Positions 36,268-44,190 of a stretch of 49,254 nucleotides of DNA are shown here, one piece after another; the stretch's first letter is position 1, and every line of letters begins with the position of its first letter. This stretch comes from Mucilaginibacter pallidiroseus (GTDB lineage Bacteria; Bacteroidota; Bacteroidia; Sphingobacteriales; Sphingobacteriaceae). Under the pieces are notes generated by a model. That model saw nothing but the letters and a program-made list of their open reading frames with translations, did not search any database and was not told the DNA's origin. The DNA is taken from the NCBI RefSeq assembly GCF_007846085.1, contig NZ_VOEJ01000013.1, positions 1-49,254 of the forward strand, in the 5' to 3' direction. The translations under genes were made by a program, and so were the position numbers.

Positions 36268-39231
36268 TCAGAAATTTTGTTGATAGTACTCAATGTAGCT
36301 ATCCAATGTTTTTTTGTCGGCTAATTTATTCAGATTTTCCTGGGTTATTATAAAAAAGCTGTATTTATCCTTGGGTACCTTCATAATATCGGGCAGCAAA
36401 GGCACAATTGCCCGGGCATAATCCTTTACATTATTGAGGTTATAAAAGCGGCCCACAAATATAAGTTGATTATCCTGCCCGGCAGTACGCAGCTGATGTT
36501 TGATGGCATCGCGCTCAAAATTTACCCTGTTAAATTGCCCAATGCCAAAACGTGACGATGCCACATTAGTTGTGCCGCTGCTAACATTTACCACAAAGTA
36601 GTAGTTGGTGCTGTCGAGCTCGTTAAACGCATAAGTTGGTTTTTTTGGAGGCGCAGCAACAGGTGTCGGTGTTTCGGTAACCGCCGGTGCCAAAGGCTCA
36701 GTTTTTGGAATTATAGATGGCGCATTTATATTTTTAGGCAAATCTGTTTTACTGCTAATGGCAGGTTTTTGATTTACATTTTGAGCAGCCTGTAGGTTTT
36801 CAACAGGTTTTGCTTCCGGCTTGCGCACATCAGGCACTATCTCTGTCTCGCCTAAGGATGGGTAGCGGTATTCTGTTTTCTGCTGGTAAACTATCGGGAT
36901 AGTAAAGCCAGGTTCATTAGCATCCTTTTCTGTAAGCACTATGGGCCGCGCAGCAAGTTCGGCCTGGTTTACATTTATATATGCCAGGTGTTGGTTTACC
37001 AAAGGAGTTATCAATTTATCGTCCGGGTACGTAGATGCTATGAACTGTAGGTCTGCCTGGAACGGGGCTAATTTTTCCTGATGGCCTGCAGCAAATGCTT
37101 TTAAGTATTGCAACTGCGCAGCATACCTGTTATTCGGATACTGCTGAAGCAGAGTAGCAGCCTGCGTAATAACCTGGCTATGCTGGCGCGACACATACAG
37201 GTCATATATCTTATTATATAGGATGCTGAATCCATTGTCCTCATTGCTCAGGCGGCGGCTGTAGTCCGGGTCGAGAATGGTTTTTGCAAAAGGGGTTTCC
37301 TTGTAATCGCGGAGCAAGATGGCTTTATATTGGTCGGACCGTGCGGCATCCTGCTCACTGTACAAGCGGTACAAGTTATAATAAACCGCTGCGGCGTTAG
37401 GATTATTGGGGAAGCGCTTGGTGAGGGTTTCGTAAACAGCGATTGCCTCTTTCCTGTCTTCCAGCACGTCGCGGTAAAAATTGGCAATATCAAGATACGC
37501 ACTGTAAATCCTGTCGTTTGATTGTGCCAGCAGTGCAGCGTTAAGCGGCAGATTTTGTAGGATATCCTGGCGAAACTGTGTAGCATCTACCTGGTCGGGG
37601 CTACGCTTCAGCGGGTCGGGCAGGGCATCAGGATCGGTATTTTGGGGCGTAGTTGGTGGCGGTGTATTGGCAGCAATGTCACCGCCTGATCTGCTGCCAC
37701 GTCGCCAGTTATCTTCCAAACGGCGGTTTCCCCAAACGCGTTTAAAATCTGTAAAGCCGGTGCTCACGGCATTGCTGTTATAGAAGTAAAAGCTGCTGCC
37801 GTTTGGCGTGCTTTGCTGTGGTGAGGCAACGTCATTAACAAATGGATCGACATTGGCGTTGGCAACACTCACGGCCGCTGCCTGTTGTTGCAGCGTATTG
37901 CGGTTCACCATCTCATCAATTTTTTTATTGCGTGCGGCTTCATCCATGCGGGCCAGCATTTGCAGGGTATCCTCGCGGGCTATAGTTTGCAACCTGTCGG
38001 CCAGGAGTTGCAGGTTATCTGCCTTCTTTTTAATGGAGGCGTAGCCAATATAATTTGGCGACATGGTTAAAAGCGTGCTGTCGTAATAGTTTTTTGCCTT
38101 AGCGTAATCTGCTTTGTTTTTAAAATAGATATCGGCCAAGCGCAAATATGACAGCGACTTTTGCGCCTGATTGGTTGCGCTGTACCTCACCGAAAGGTTA
38201 TAGTTATTGATGGCCTTGTCGATATCCTTATCTATCATTTGCATTTCGGCTATCTGGAAATAAATCTGATCGATAAATTCTTTGTTATTAGAGTTTTTAA
38301 GCAACGAGCGCAGCCGGTCTATCCGGCTTATTTTTACACCATTTTGCTGGTCCTCTATCCGGATGCGGTTAAGCTGGGCGTTAAAGGCCATGTTAAATGC
38401 TACATTGCTATTGGCCACCCGTGCATAACTGGCAATGGCATCACCCGGTTTGTTGTTGAGTTCCTGTAGCTGGCCTAAGATAAATGTCCAGCGGAGGCGT
38501 TCCATGCTGTTGCGGCTATATTCAATTGCCTGCTTTGCCATCTCTTCGCCCTCGGCATAATTTTGCGTATTGATGTCGTACTGCAGGCGCGTTGCATAAA
38601 TGTTAGCGTCGGGTTTTTTCTTTGGGTCGATGTTGAGCAGCGCCGTATCAAGCACGTGTTTGGCTTCGTCGTTTTTCTTAAGGTATAGCAATGCACGAGC
38701 CTTCCAAACGGTGGCTTCTGTTTGCAGTTCCTTATTTTCGGGGAATGAACGTATTACATAGCTACTATATTCAACAGCGTCAAAATAGTTTGCCTGCAAG
38801 TAATTGGCTTTCGCCAGCAGCAGGTAACCATTACCTACATAGTGGCTTTGCTCTTTCAGGCTGATGATGTTATTGGCTTTGGTTTTTACAAGTTCCAGGT
38901 CGGGGTCCGGCTCCGCAGACTGTGTGATGGTGTCACGATAAACGGCAAGTAACTCGCTGTAATCATCAACATACGCGGCTGCATACGCATCCTGCTTTTC
39001 GCGCAGCAGCACGTTTGCATTAAAAAGAATGTTGTATTTGGCCGTAAGGTTTTGCAGATTACGGTTGAGGCCGCTTTTTTTTTCCAACGAGCACCCGGCA
39101 ACAATTAACAATACAACGCTAACTTGTATATAAAATAACTTTGAAACATGAGGTAGAAGGAGGCGTCGCAAGGTATTCTTAATAGGTTTAATTTGCAGCT
39201 TGGTATAAAGCATCGCTAATTTACTAAACAT
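36268..39231 (-). CDS. porW: SprE/PorW-type type IX secretion TPR lipoprotein
   Basis: A 987-residue lipoprotein with lipobox LLIVAGC (Cys47 counted from the ATG) and the family start SLEKKSGLNRNLQNLTAKYNILFNANVLL. Many TPR-like helix pairs (about 60-450 and 560-760) follow, then a Pro-rich linker and a C-terminal domain. SprE/PorW is needed for type IX secretion and gliding and links the core ring to the translocon. The 46-residue lead before Cys is long: an internal TTG (codon 21, 39171) would give a conventional 26-residue signal and widen the very short gap to the divergent atp operon. Both starts are possible. Confidence 0.85.
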   Translation of the reverse strand: MFSKLAMLYTKLQIKPIKNTLRRLLLPHVSKLFYIQVSVVLLIVAGCSLEKKSGLNRNLQNLTAKYNILFNANVLLREKQDAYAAAYVDDYSELLAVYRDTITQSAEPDPDLELVKTKANNIISLKEQSHYVGNGYLLLAKANYLQANYFDAVEYSSYVIRSFPENKELQTEATVWKARALLYLKKNDEAKHVLDTALLNIDPKKKPDANIYATRLQYDINTQNYAEGEEMAKQAIEYSRNSMERLRWTFILGQLQELNNKPGDAIASYARVANSNVAFNMAFNAQLNRIRIEDQQNGVKISRIDRLRSLLKNSNNKEFIDQIYFQIAEMQMIDKDIDKAINNYNLSVRYSATNQAQKSLSYLRLADIYFKNKADYAKAKNYYDSTLLTMSPNYIGYASIKKKADNLQLLADRLQTIAREDTLQMLARMDEAARNKKIDEMVNRNTLQQQAAAVSVANANVDPFVNDVASPQQSTPNGSSFYFYNSNAVSTGFTDFKRVWGNRRLEDNWRRGSRSGGDIAANTPPPTTPQNTDPDALPDPLKRSPDQVDATQFRQDILQNLPLNAALLAQSNDRIYSAYLDIANFYRDVLEDRKEAIAVYETLTKRFPNNPNAAAVYYNLYRLYSEQDAARSDQYKAILLRDYKETPFAKTILDPDYSRRLSNEDNGFSILYNKIYDLYVSRQHSQVITQAATLLQQYPNNRYAAQLQYLKAFAAGHQEKLAPFQADLQFIASTYPDDKLITPLVNQHLAYINVNQAELAARPIVLTEKDANEPGFTIPIVYQQKTEYRYPSLGETEIVPDVRKPEAKPVENLQAAQNVNQKPAISSKTDLPKNINAPSIIPKTEPLAPAVTETPTPVAAPPKKPTYAFNELDSTNYYFVVNVSSGTTNVASSRFGIGQFNRVNFERDAIKHQLRTAGQDNQLIFVGRFYNLNNVKDYARAIVPLLPDIMKVPKDKYSFFIITQENLNKLADKKTLDSYIEYYQQNF

Positions 39232-39247
39232 TATGCAATAGGTTTAA

Positions 39248-39255
39248 TAAATTTG
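39248..39255 (+). promoter_or_regulatory. Candidate -7 box (TAAATTTG) for the atp operon
   Basis: TAAATTTG matches TAnnTTTG and ends 4 bases before the atpZ ATG. No good -33 motif was seen, so this is tentative. If used, the transcript would have almost no leader. Confidence 0.3.
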
Positions 39256-39259
39256 CGGG

Positions 39260-39487
39260 ATGGCAGAAAATGAACAGAACCAGAACAGCGGCGGCAAAGG
39301 TGTTAATGCCTATGCCAAATACACCGGGCTTGCCTTCCAGATGATTATTGTAATAGGTGTTTTTGCTTTTGCCGGTTACAAAATTGATGAAGCTACGGGG
39401 CACGATGTAAAATGGGTGACCGCAGCCCTCTCACTGGTGGGTGTTTTTGTTTCGTTGTACCTTGTTATCAGGTCGGTAAAAGCATGA
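39260..39487 (+). CDS. AtpZ/AtpI-family ATP synthase accessory protein
   Basis: A 75-residue protein with two membrane helices (about 18-39 and 50-70). It has the AtpZ pattern YTGLAFQMIIVIGVFAFAGYKID near the first helix. These proteins sit at the head of F1Fo operons and have been tied to Mg2+ transport and c-ring assembly. It is the first gene of the operon here and overlaps the next gene by ATGA (39484-39487). Confidence 0.88.
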   Translation: MAENEQNQNSGGKGVNAYAKYTGLAFQMIIVIGVFAFAGYKIDEATGHDVKWVTAALSLVGVFVSLYLVIRSVKA

Positions 39488-39864
39488 GGCCGCTTAAAGC
39501 ATTTTTATTATTTTTTTTATTTATTATTTTGCTTGCGGCGGGCCCGTTATGGCTCAGTAATTCAAGCTATTCGGGCTGGCTTGTGCCTAAGTTTTGGGTG
39601 TTATTTGCTTTCATTTCAGGGCTCACTTTTATTGCTATTTCCGGCATCTTTGTAGTGCAATACCTCAATCCCGCAATGTATGCGCAGATTTTCCTGATCA
39701 TGACCATAGTTAAAATGATCGGAAGTATGGCTTTCGCCCTGATTTTTGTGTTAAAAATACACATTGACAACAGGGTGTTTATGGCCAATTTTACATATTT
39801 ATATTTTCTAAATACTGCCTTTGAAGTTTACGTTTTGTTGCGTAACTTGCGCAACCAAAATTGA
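39484..39864 (+). CDS. Small four-helix membrane protein in the atp operon (AtpI-like position)
   Basis: A 126-residue protein with four predicted membrane helices (LKAFLLFFLFIILLAAGPLWL, FWVLFAFISGLTFIAISGIFVV, IFLIMTIVKMIGSMAFALIFVL, and a C-terminal one). The start ATG overlaps the atpZ stop (ATGA), and its own stop overlaps the possible TTG start of atpB. Position and topology match the poorly conserved second gene of many F1Fo operons (AtpI-like), but sequence similarity to AtpI is not evident by eye. Probably an assembly factor. Confidence 0.78.
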   Translation: MRPLKAFLLFFLFIILLAAGPLWLSNSSYSGWLVPKFWVLFAFISGLTFIAISGIFVVQYLNPAMYAQIFLIMTIVKMIGSMAFALIFVLKIHIDNRVFMANFTYLYFLNTAFEVYVLLRNLRNQN

Positions 39865-39884
39865 AAGTAAAAAACACTCATTCA

Positions 39885-40985
39885 ATGTATTTAAGCCACA
39901 TTTTGAATTCAAAAAAAATAGCTCTAAGTGTCATTTTAGGCGTTTTTTTGACTTTTTGCACTTGTAAAACTTTTGCGATACAGCACGAAGAAGCGCATGA
40001 AGCCGCCGCCGCAACCGAGCACGAAGAGGAAGCGTTTAATCCGAGTGAAGTTATACTTGAGCACATTGCCGATTCGCACAGTTTACACCTTTGGGGCACT
40101 ACCTCAATTCCGTTGCCTGTTATACTTTACACTGATAAAGGTATCGAGACTTTTTCTGCATCAAAATTTGAGCACGGCCACGCCGATTATCAGGGTAAAT
40201 ATTATACATATCGTTTAGTAAAAGATAAAGTACATATCGTTGGCGAAGGTTCTGATTTATCTGCTGCTGCTACTGTATTGAAACCCAACGGTAAACTGGT
40301 TGATTTTTCAATCACCCGTAACGTAGCCAGCATGTGGCTTTCAATAGTATTATTATTTATTATTTTCTTCAGCGTATCTGCAGCCTACAAAAAACGTGAA
40401 GGTAAAGCGCCAAAAGGTTTGCAATCATTTTTGGAGCCGGTTATCCTTTTCGTTCGTGACGATATTGCCCGCCCTAATATTGGTTACCGTTACCAGCGCT
40501 TTATGCCGTTGTTGTTAACCATATTCTTTTTTATCTGGATCAATAACCTTATTGGTTTGGTTCCGTTTTTCCCGGGTGGTGCCAACTTAACTGGTAACAT
40601 TGCAGTAACATTTGTACTTGCATTTATTACGTTGATTATTGTAAACGTTAACGGTAACAAGTATTACTGGAAACACATTTTTGCACCAGATGTACCGGTG
40701 TGGTTGTACCCTATTATGTGGCCGGTTGAGCTGGTAGGTATCATTTCAAAGCCCTTCGCTTTGATGATCCGTTTGTTTGCCAACATCACTGCAGGTCACA
40801 TTATCGTATTAAGCTTAATATCTTTGATATTTGTATTCAAGAGTGCGTATGTATCAGTAGTTTCTGTTCCGTTTGTGGTTTTCATGGACGTGCTTGAGCT
40901 ATTGGTTGCTGCACTGCAGGCGTTCATCTTTACGTTGCTTACCGCTTTGTTTATCGGTACAGCAATTGAGGAGCACCATCACTAA
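39885..40985 (+). CDS. atpB: F1Fo ATP synthase subunit a
   Basis: A 366-residue Fo stator subunit forming the proton half-channels. An N-terminal signal-like helix and a His/Glu-rich segment (HEEAHEAAAATEHEEE) precede the core. The core helices include PLLLTIFFFIWINNLIGLVPF and the essential Arg in ALMIRLFANITAGH. The extended periplasmic N-terminus is common in Bacteroidota. ATG 39885 is chosen; a TTG at 39861 overlapping the preceding stop (TTGA) would add eight residues and allow coupling. Confidence 0.95.
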   Translation: MYLSHILNSKKIALSVILGVFLTFCTCKTFAIQHEEAHEAAAATEHEEEAFNPSEVILEHIADSHSLHLWGTTSIPLPVILYTDKGIETFSASKFEHGHADYQGKYYTYRLVKDKVHIVGEGSDLSAAATVLKPNGKLVDFSITRNVASMWLSIVLLFIIFFSVSAAYKKREGKAPKGLQSFLEPVILFVRDDIARPNIGYRYQRFMPLLLTIFFFIWINNLIGLVPFFPGGANLTGNIAVTFVLAFITLIIVNVNGNKYYWKHIFAPDVPVWLYPIMWPVELVGIISKPFALMIRLFANITAGHIIVLSLISLIFVFKSAYVSVVSVPFVVFMDVLELLVAALQAFIFTLLTALFIGTAIEEHHH

Positions 40986-41032
40986 AATTTGTAAATAACT
41001 ATATAATATATATTCACTTTAAATTTAAAACA

Positions 41033-41242
41033 ATGATTGGAAGTATTGCTGCACTTGGTGCAGGTTTAGCAGTAATCGGTGCTGGTATCGGTATCGGTCA
41101 GGTAGGTGGTAAAGCCATGGAAGGTATTTCTCGCCAGCCAGAAGCTGCTTCAAAAATCCAAACTGCAATGATCATCGCTGCCGCTCTTATCGAGGGTGCT
41201 GCTTTGTTTGGTGTGGTTGTATCATTCCTGGGCTTGAAATAA
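41033..41242 (+). CDS. atpE: F1Fo ATP synthase subunit c
   Basis: A 69-residue hairpin of two membrane helices. The Gly-rich first helix is GAGLAVIGAGIGIGQVGG, the polar loop SRQPEA, and the proton-carrying Glu54 lies in ALIEGAALFG. The residues around Glu54 lack the Gln/Ser set typical of sodium-coupled c-rings, so proton coupling is likely. It is followed by a 13-bp perfect hairpin before atpF. Confidence 0.97.
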   Translation: MIGSIAALGAGLAVIGAGIGIGQVGGKAMEGISRQPEAASKIQTAMIIAAALIEGAALFGVVVSFLGLK

Positions 41243-41260
41243 TCCCGGAGAGAAAAATTT

Positions 41261-41297
41261 TAACCTTATCTGCAGCGGTTGGCGGCAGATAAGGTTA
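41261..41297 (+). other. Perfect 13-bp stem-loop between atpE and atpF
   Basis: TAACCTTATCTGC (41261-41273) pairs perfectly with GCAGATAAGGTTA (41285-41297) across an 11-base loop. No T tract follows, so it is more likely an RNA-stability or processing element, or a leaky terminator, than a full stop. Confidence 0.8.
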
Positions 41298-41335
41298 TTA
41301 AAGAGATTGACGCTTAAAAATTTATTATATATAAA

Positions 41336-41827
41336 ATGGAATTAGTTACTCCCGAAATTGGCCTTGTATTCTGGACCACCGTATCATTCTTAATACTGTT
41401 CTTTTTACTGGCTAAATTTGCTTGGAAACCAATCATGGGCGCTATTGACGACCGTGAGCGTTCTATAGAAGATGCTTTAACCAAAGCTGAGGCAGCTAAA
41501 GAAGAAATGGGCCGCTTGACCAGTGAGAATGAATCATTGCTTAAACAGGCACGTGCCGAGCGCGATTTGATCTTGTCTGAAGCCAAGAAGGTGAAAGATC
41601 AGATTATTGCTGATGCTAAGGAAGCAGCGCAAAAAGAAGGTGCCCGCCAGATTGAGCTTGCCCGCGTTGAGATCAACAACCAAAAAGCTATTGCAATGGC
41701 TGATGTGAAAAACCAGGTTGCTACGCTTTCTATCCAGGTTGCTGAGAAAATTTTGCAGACGCAACTGGCCGATCAGCAGAAACAAGACGAGCTGGTATCA
41801 CAGTTGTTAAAAGAAGTGAAGTTATAA
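41336..41827 (+). CDS. atpF: F1Fo ATP synthase subunit b
   Basis: A 163-residue peripheral-stalk subunit. One N-terminal membrane helix (about 8-27, FWTTVSFLILFFLLAKFAW) is followed by a long charged helix forming the dimeric coiled coil that reaches delta on top of F1. The KPIMGAIDDRERSIEDAL segment after the helix is typical. Normal length. Confidence 0.96.
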   Translation: MELVTPEIGLVFWTTVSFLILFFLLAKFAWKPIMGAIDDRERSIEDALTKAEAAKEEMGRLTSENESLLKQARAERDLILSEAKKVKDQIIADAKEAAQKEGARQIELARVEINNQKAIAMADVKNQVATLSIQVAEKILQTQLADQQKQDELVSQLLKEVKL

Positions 41828-41847
41828 TTTAGAGATTAGTGATTGGA

Positions 41848-41900
41848 GAATAGTGAGTAGTTAAACCACTCACAACTGAACCGCTCACTACGCACTATTC
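41848..41900 (+). repeat. Inverted repeat in the atpF-atpH spacer
   Basis: GAATAGTGAGTAGT (41848-41861) pairs with ACTACGCACTATTC (41887-41900) at 13 of 14 positions. The intervening bases hold further ACTCAC words. No promoter is obvious. Confidence 0.65.
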
Positions 41901-41909
41901 AAAGAATAT

Positions 41910-42458
41910 ATGTCAGAAGTAACAGTAGGTACCAGGTACGCCAAATCGCTTATCGACCTTGCGCAGGAACAAAATATTGTTGATGCGGTAAAGGCTGATA
42001 TGGATTTGTTTATACACACACTTAAAGCCAATCCGGAATTGAAAGCCGTTTTGGGTAATCCGGTTGTAGCACAAGGCAAAAAAACCAATATACTTGACGC
42101 TATTTTTGCAGGTAAGGTTAACAATGCAACAATTGGCTTTTTTAAGCTGATGGTTGATAAAGGCCGTGGCGAAGTGTTGTACACCACCGCTACTGAATAT
42201 GTTAAATTGTATAACGCCAAAATGCATATCACCAAAGCTGTGGTTGTGTCGGCAAGCCCATTATCGGCTTCTAACCAGGATGTCATAGCTAGAGAGCTGC
42301 AAAATGCAATTGGTGGTACTATACAATTACACGCTAAGGTTGATCCCGCTCTTATAGGTGGTTTTGTGTTAACCGTTGGCGACAGGCAACTTGATACAAG
42401 CGTATTAAGCAGCCTTAAAAAGTTGAAAAAAGATTTTGCCGCACAGGCAGTGTTATAA
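41910..42458 (+). CDS. atpH: F1Fo ATP synthase subunit delta
   Basis: A 182-residue OSCP/delta subunit that joins the peripheral stalk to F1. The N-terminal helical domain begins VGTRYAKSLIDLAQEQN. The C-terminal conserved segment is ALIGGFVLTVGDRQLDTSVLSSLKKL. It sits between atpF and atpA as usual. Confidence 0.96.
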   Translation: MSEVTVGTRYAKSLIDLAQEQNIVDAVKADMDLFIHTLKANPELKAVLGNPVVAQGKKTNILDAIFAGKVNNATIGFFKLMVDKGRGEVLYTTATEYVKLYNAKMHITKAVVVSASPLSASNQDVIARELQNAIGGTIQLHAKVDPALIGGFVLTVGDRQLDTSVLSSLKKLKKDFAAQAVL

Positions 42459-42488
42459 CAGAAATACAAACTCCAAATAAATTTAAAA

Positions 42489-44063
42489 ATGGTAGAGGTA
42501 AGACCAGACGAAGTATCAGCAATTTTGCGTCAGCAGTTGGCCGGCTTCAAGTCAGAATCTGAATTAGAAGAAGTGGGTACCGTACTCCAGGTGGGTGATG
42601 GTATTGCACGCGTTTACGGATTATCAAAAGTACAATCAGGCGAGCTTGTTGAATTTGGTACAGGCTTGCAAGGTATCGTACTTAACCTTGAAGAGGATAA
42701 CGTGGGTGTGGTATTGTTGGGTAAATCTGACGATGTTAAGGAAGGTGATACCGTTAAACGTACCAATCGCATTGCATCAATAAACGTTGGCGAAGGCATG
42801 CTTGGCCGTGTTGTTGATACTTTGGGTAACCCAATTGATGGTAAAGGCCCAATCGTAGGCCAAACTTATGAAATGCCTTTGGAGCGTAAAGCTCCCGGTG
42901 TTATTTACCGCCAGCCGGTAACCGAGCCTTTGCAAACCGGTATCAAAGCTATTGATGCGATGATCCCTATCGGCCGTGGTCAGCGTGAGTTGGTTATTGG
43001 TGACCGCCAAACCGGTAAAACTGCAGTTTGTATTGATACCATCATCAACCAAAAAGAATTTTATGATGCCGGCCAGCCGGTTATCTGTATATATGTTGCG
43101 TGCGGCCAAAAAGCTTCTACCGTAGCTAACATTGTGCGTACTTTGGAAGAAAAAGGTGCTATGCCTTACTCTATCATTGTTGCAGCAAACGCGTCAGACT
43201 CTGCTACCATGCAGTTCTTCTCTCCGTTTGCAGGTGCTGCAATTGGTGAGTACTTCCGTGATACAGGCCGCCCTGCTTTAATCATCTATGATGACTTGTC
43301 TAAACAGGCTGTTGCTTACCGCGAAGTGTCATTATTACTTCGTCGTCCACCGGGCCGTGAGGCTTACCCTGGTGACGTATTTTACCTGCACAGCCGTTTA
43401 TTGGAACGTGCCGCTAAAATCAACACGAATGATGAGATTGCCAAGCAAATGAATGACCTTCCGGAATCTATCAAAGATATTGTTAAAGGTGGTGGTTCAT
43501 TAACTGCGTTGCCTATCATTGAAACACAAGCGGGCGACGTATCAGCGTATATCCCGACCAACGTAATTTCAATTACCGATGGTCAGATCTTCCTTGAATC
43601 AAACTTATTCCTTGCAGGTATCCGTCCGGCTATCAACGTAGGTATCTCGGTATCACGTGTAGGGGGTAACGCACAAATCAAATCAATGAAGAAGGTTGCC
43701 GGTACCTTGAAACTTGACCAGGCTCAATACCGCGAGTTAGAGGCTTTCTCTAAATTTGGTTCGGATTTGGATGCTTCAACTAAAAACGTGATCGACAAAG
43801 GTGCACGTAACGTTGAGATGCTTAAACAAGGCCAGTACTCTCCGGTATCTGTTGAAAAACAGGTTGCTATTATCTACTTAGGTACCAAAAACCTAATGCG
43901 TAATGTGCCTGTAAACAAAGTAAGAGAGTTTGAAACTGAATTTACTACCCAGCTTGAGCTGCGCCACCCTGAAGTGCTTGCAGCCCTTAAAGCAGGTAAG
44001 TTTGACGATCAGCTAACCGGCGTGCTGGAAACAGTTGCTAAAGAGCTATCGGCTAATTACTAA
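42489..44063 (+). CDS. atpA: F1Fo ATP synthase subunit alpha
   Basis: A 524-residue non-catalytic nucleotide-binding F1 subunit. It shows the beta-barrel entry (VGTVLQVGDGIARVYGL), P-loop GDRQTGKT (171-178), the ALIIYDDLSKQAVAYRE region, the family PPGREAYPGDVFYLHSRLLERAA stretch, and the helical C-terminus. Complete and normal length. It is followed by gamma, not directly by a coding overlap: 127 bases of repeat-rich spacer lie between. Confidence 0.98.
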   Translation: MVEVRPDEVSAILRQQLAGFKSESELEEVGTVLQVGDGIARVYGLSKVQSGELVEFGTGLQGIVLNLEEDNVGVVLLGKSDDVKEGDTVKRTNRIASINVGEGMLGRVVDTLGNPIDGKGPIVGQTYEMPLERKAPGVIYRQPVTEPLQTGIKAIDAMIPIGRGQRELVIGDRQTGKTAVCIDTIINQKEFYDAGQPVICIYVACGQKASTVANIVRTLEEKGAMPYSIIVAANASDSATMQFFSPFAGAAIGEYFRDTGRPALIIYDDLSKQAVAYREVSLLLRRPPGREAYPGDVFYLHSRLLERAAKINTNDEIAKQMNDLPESIKDIVKGGGSLTALPIIETQAGDVSAYIPTNVISITDGQIFLESNLFLAGIRPAINVGISVSRVGGNAQIKSMKKVAGTLKLDQAQYRELEAFSKFGSDLDASTKNVIDKGARNVEMLKQGQYSPVSVEKQVAIIYLGTKNLMRNVPVNKVREFETEFTTQLELRHPEVLAALKAGKFDDQLTGVLETVAKELSANY

Positions 44064-44183
44064 ATTTCAGATGTGCAGATTTCAGATGTGCAAATGATGG
44101 TACAGCTGAAATCTGTTCATAAATAAACATAACACCGTGTGGTAGTGCAGTCTGCACATTTGCACATCTAAAATTTGCACATC
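44064..44183 (+). repeat. Long inverted repeat with alternative pairing in the atpA-atpG spacer
   Basis: 44070-44096 and 44157-44183 are inverted copies of a 27-base unit (core AGATGTGCAAATG), with 25 of 27 positions matching. Within the left arm ATTTCAGATGTGCA is tandemly repeated (44064 and 44079). CAGATTTCAG (44076-44085) can instead pair with CTGAAATCTG (44106-44115). Two mutually exclusive stems are therefore possible. Confidence 0.75.
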
Positions 44184-44190
44184 GTCAAGA

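Noticed and set aside
41888..42469. 193-codon minus-strand frame covering atpH
   Set aside because: It mirrors the whole delta subunit gene, whose protein motifs are unambiguous.
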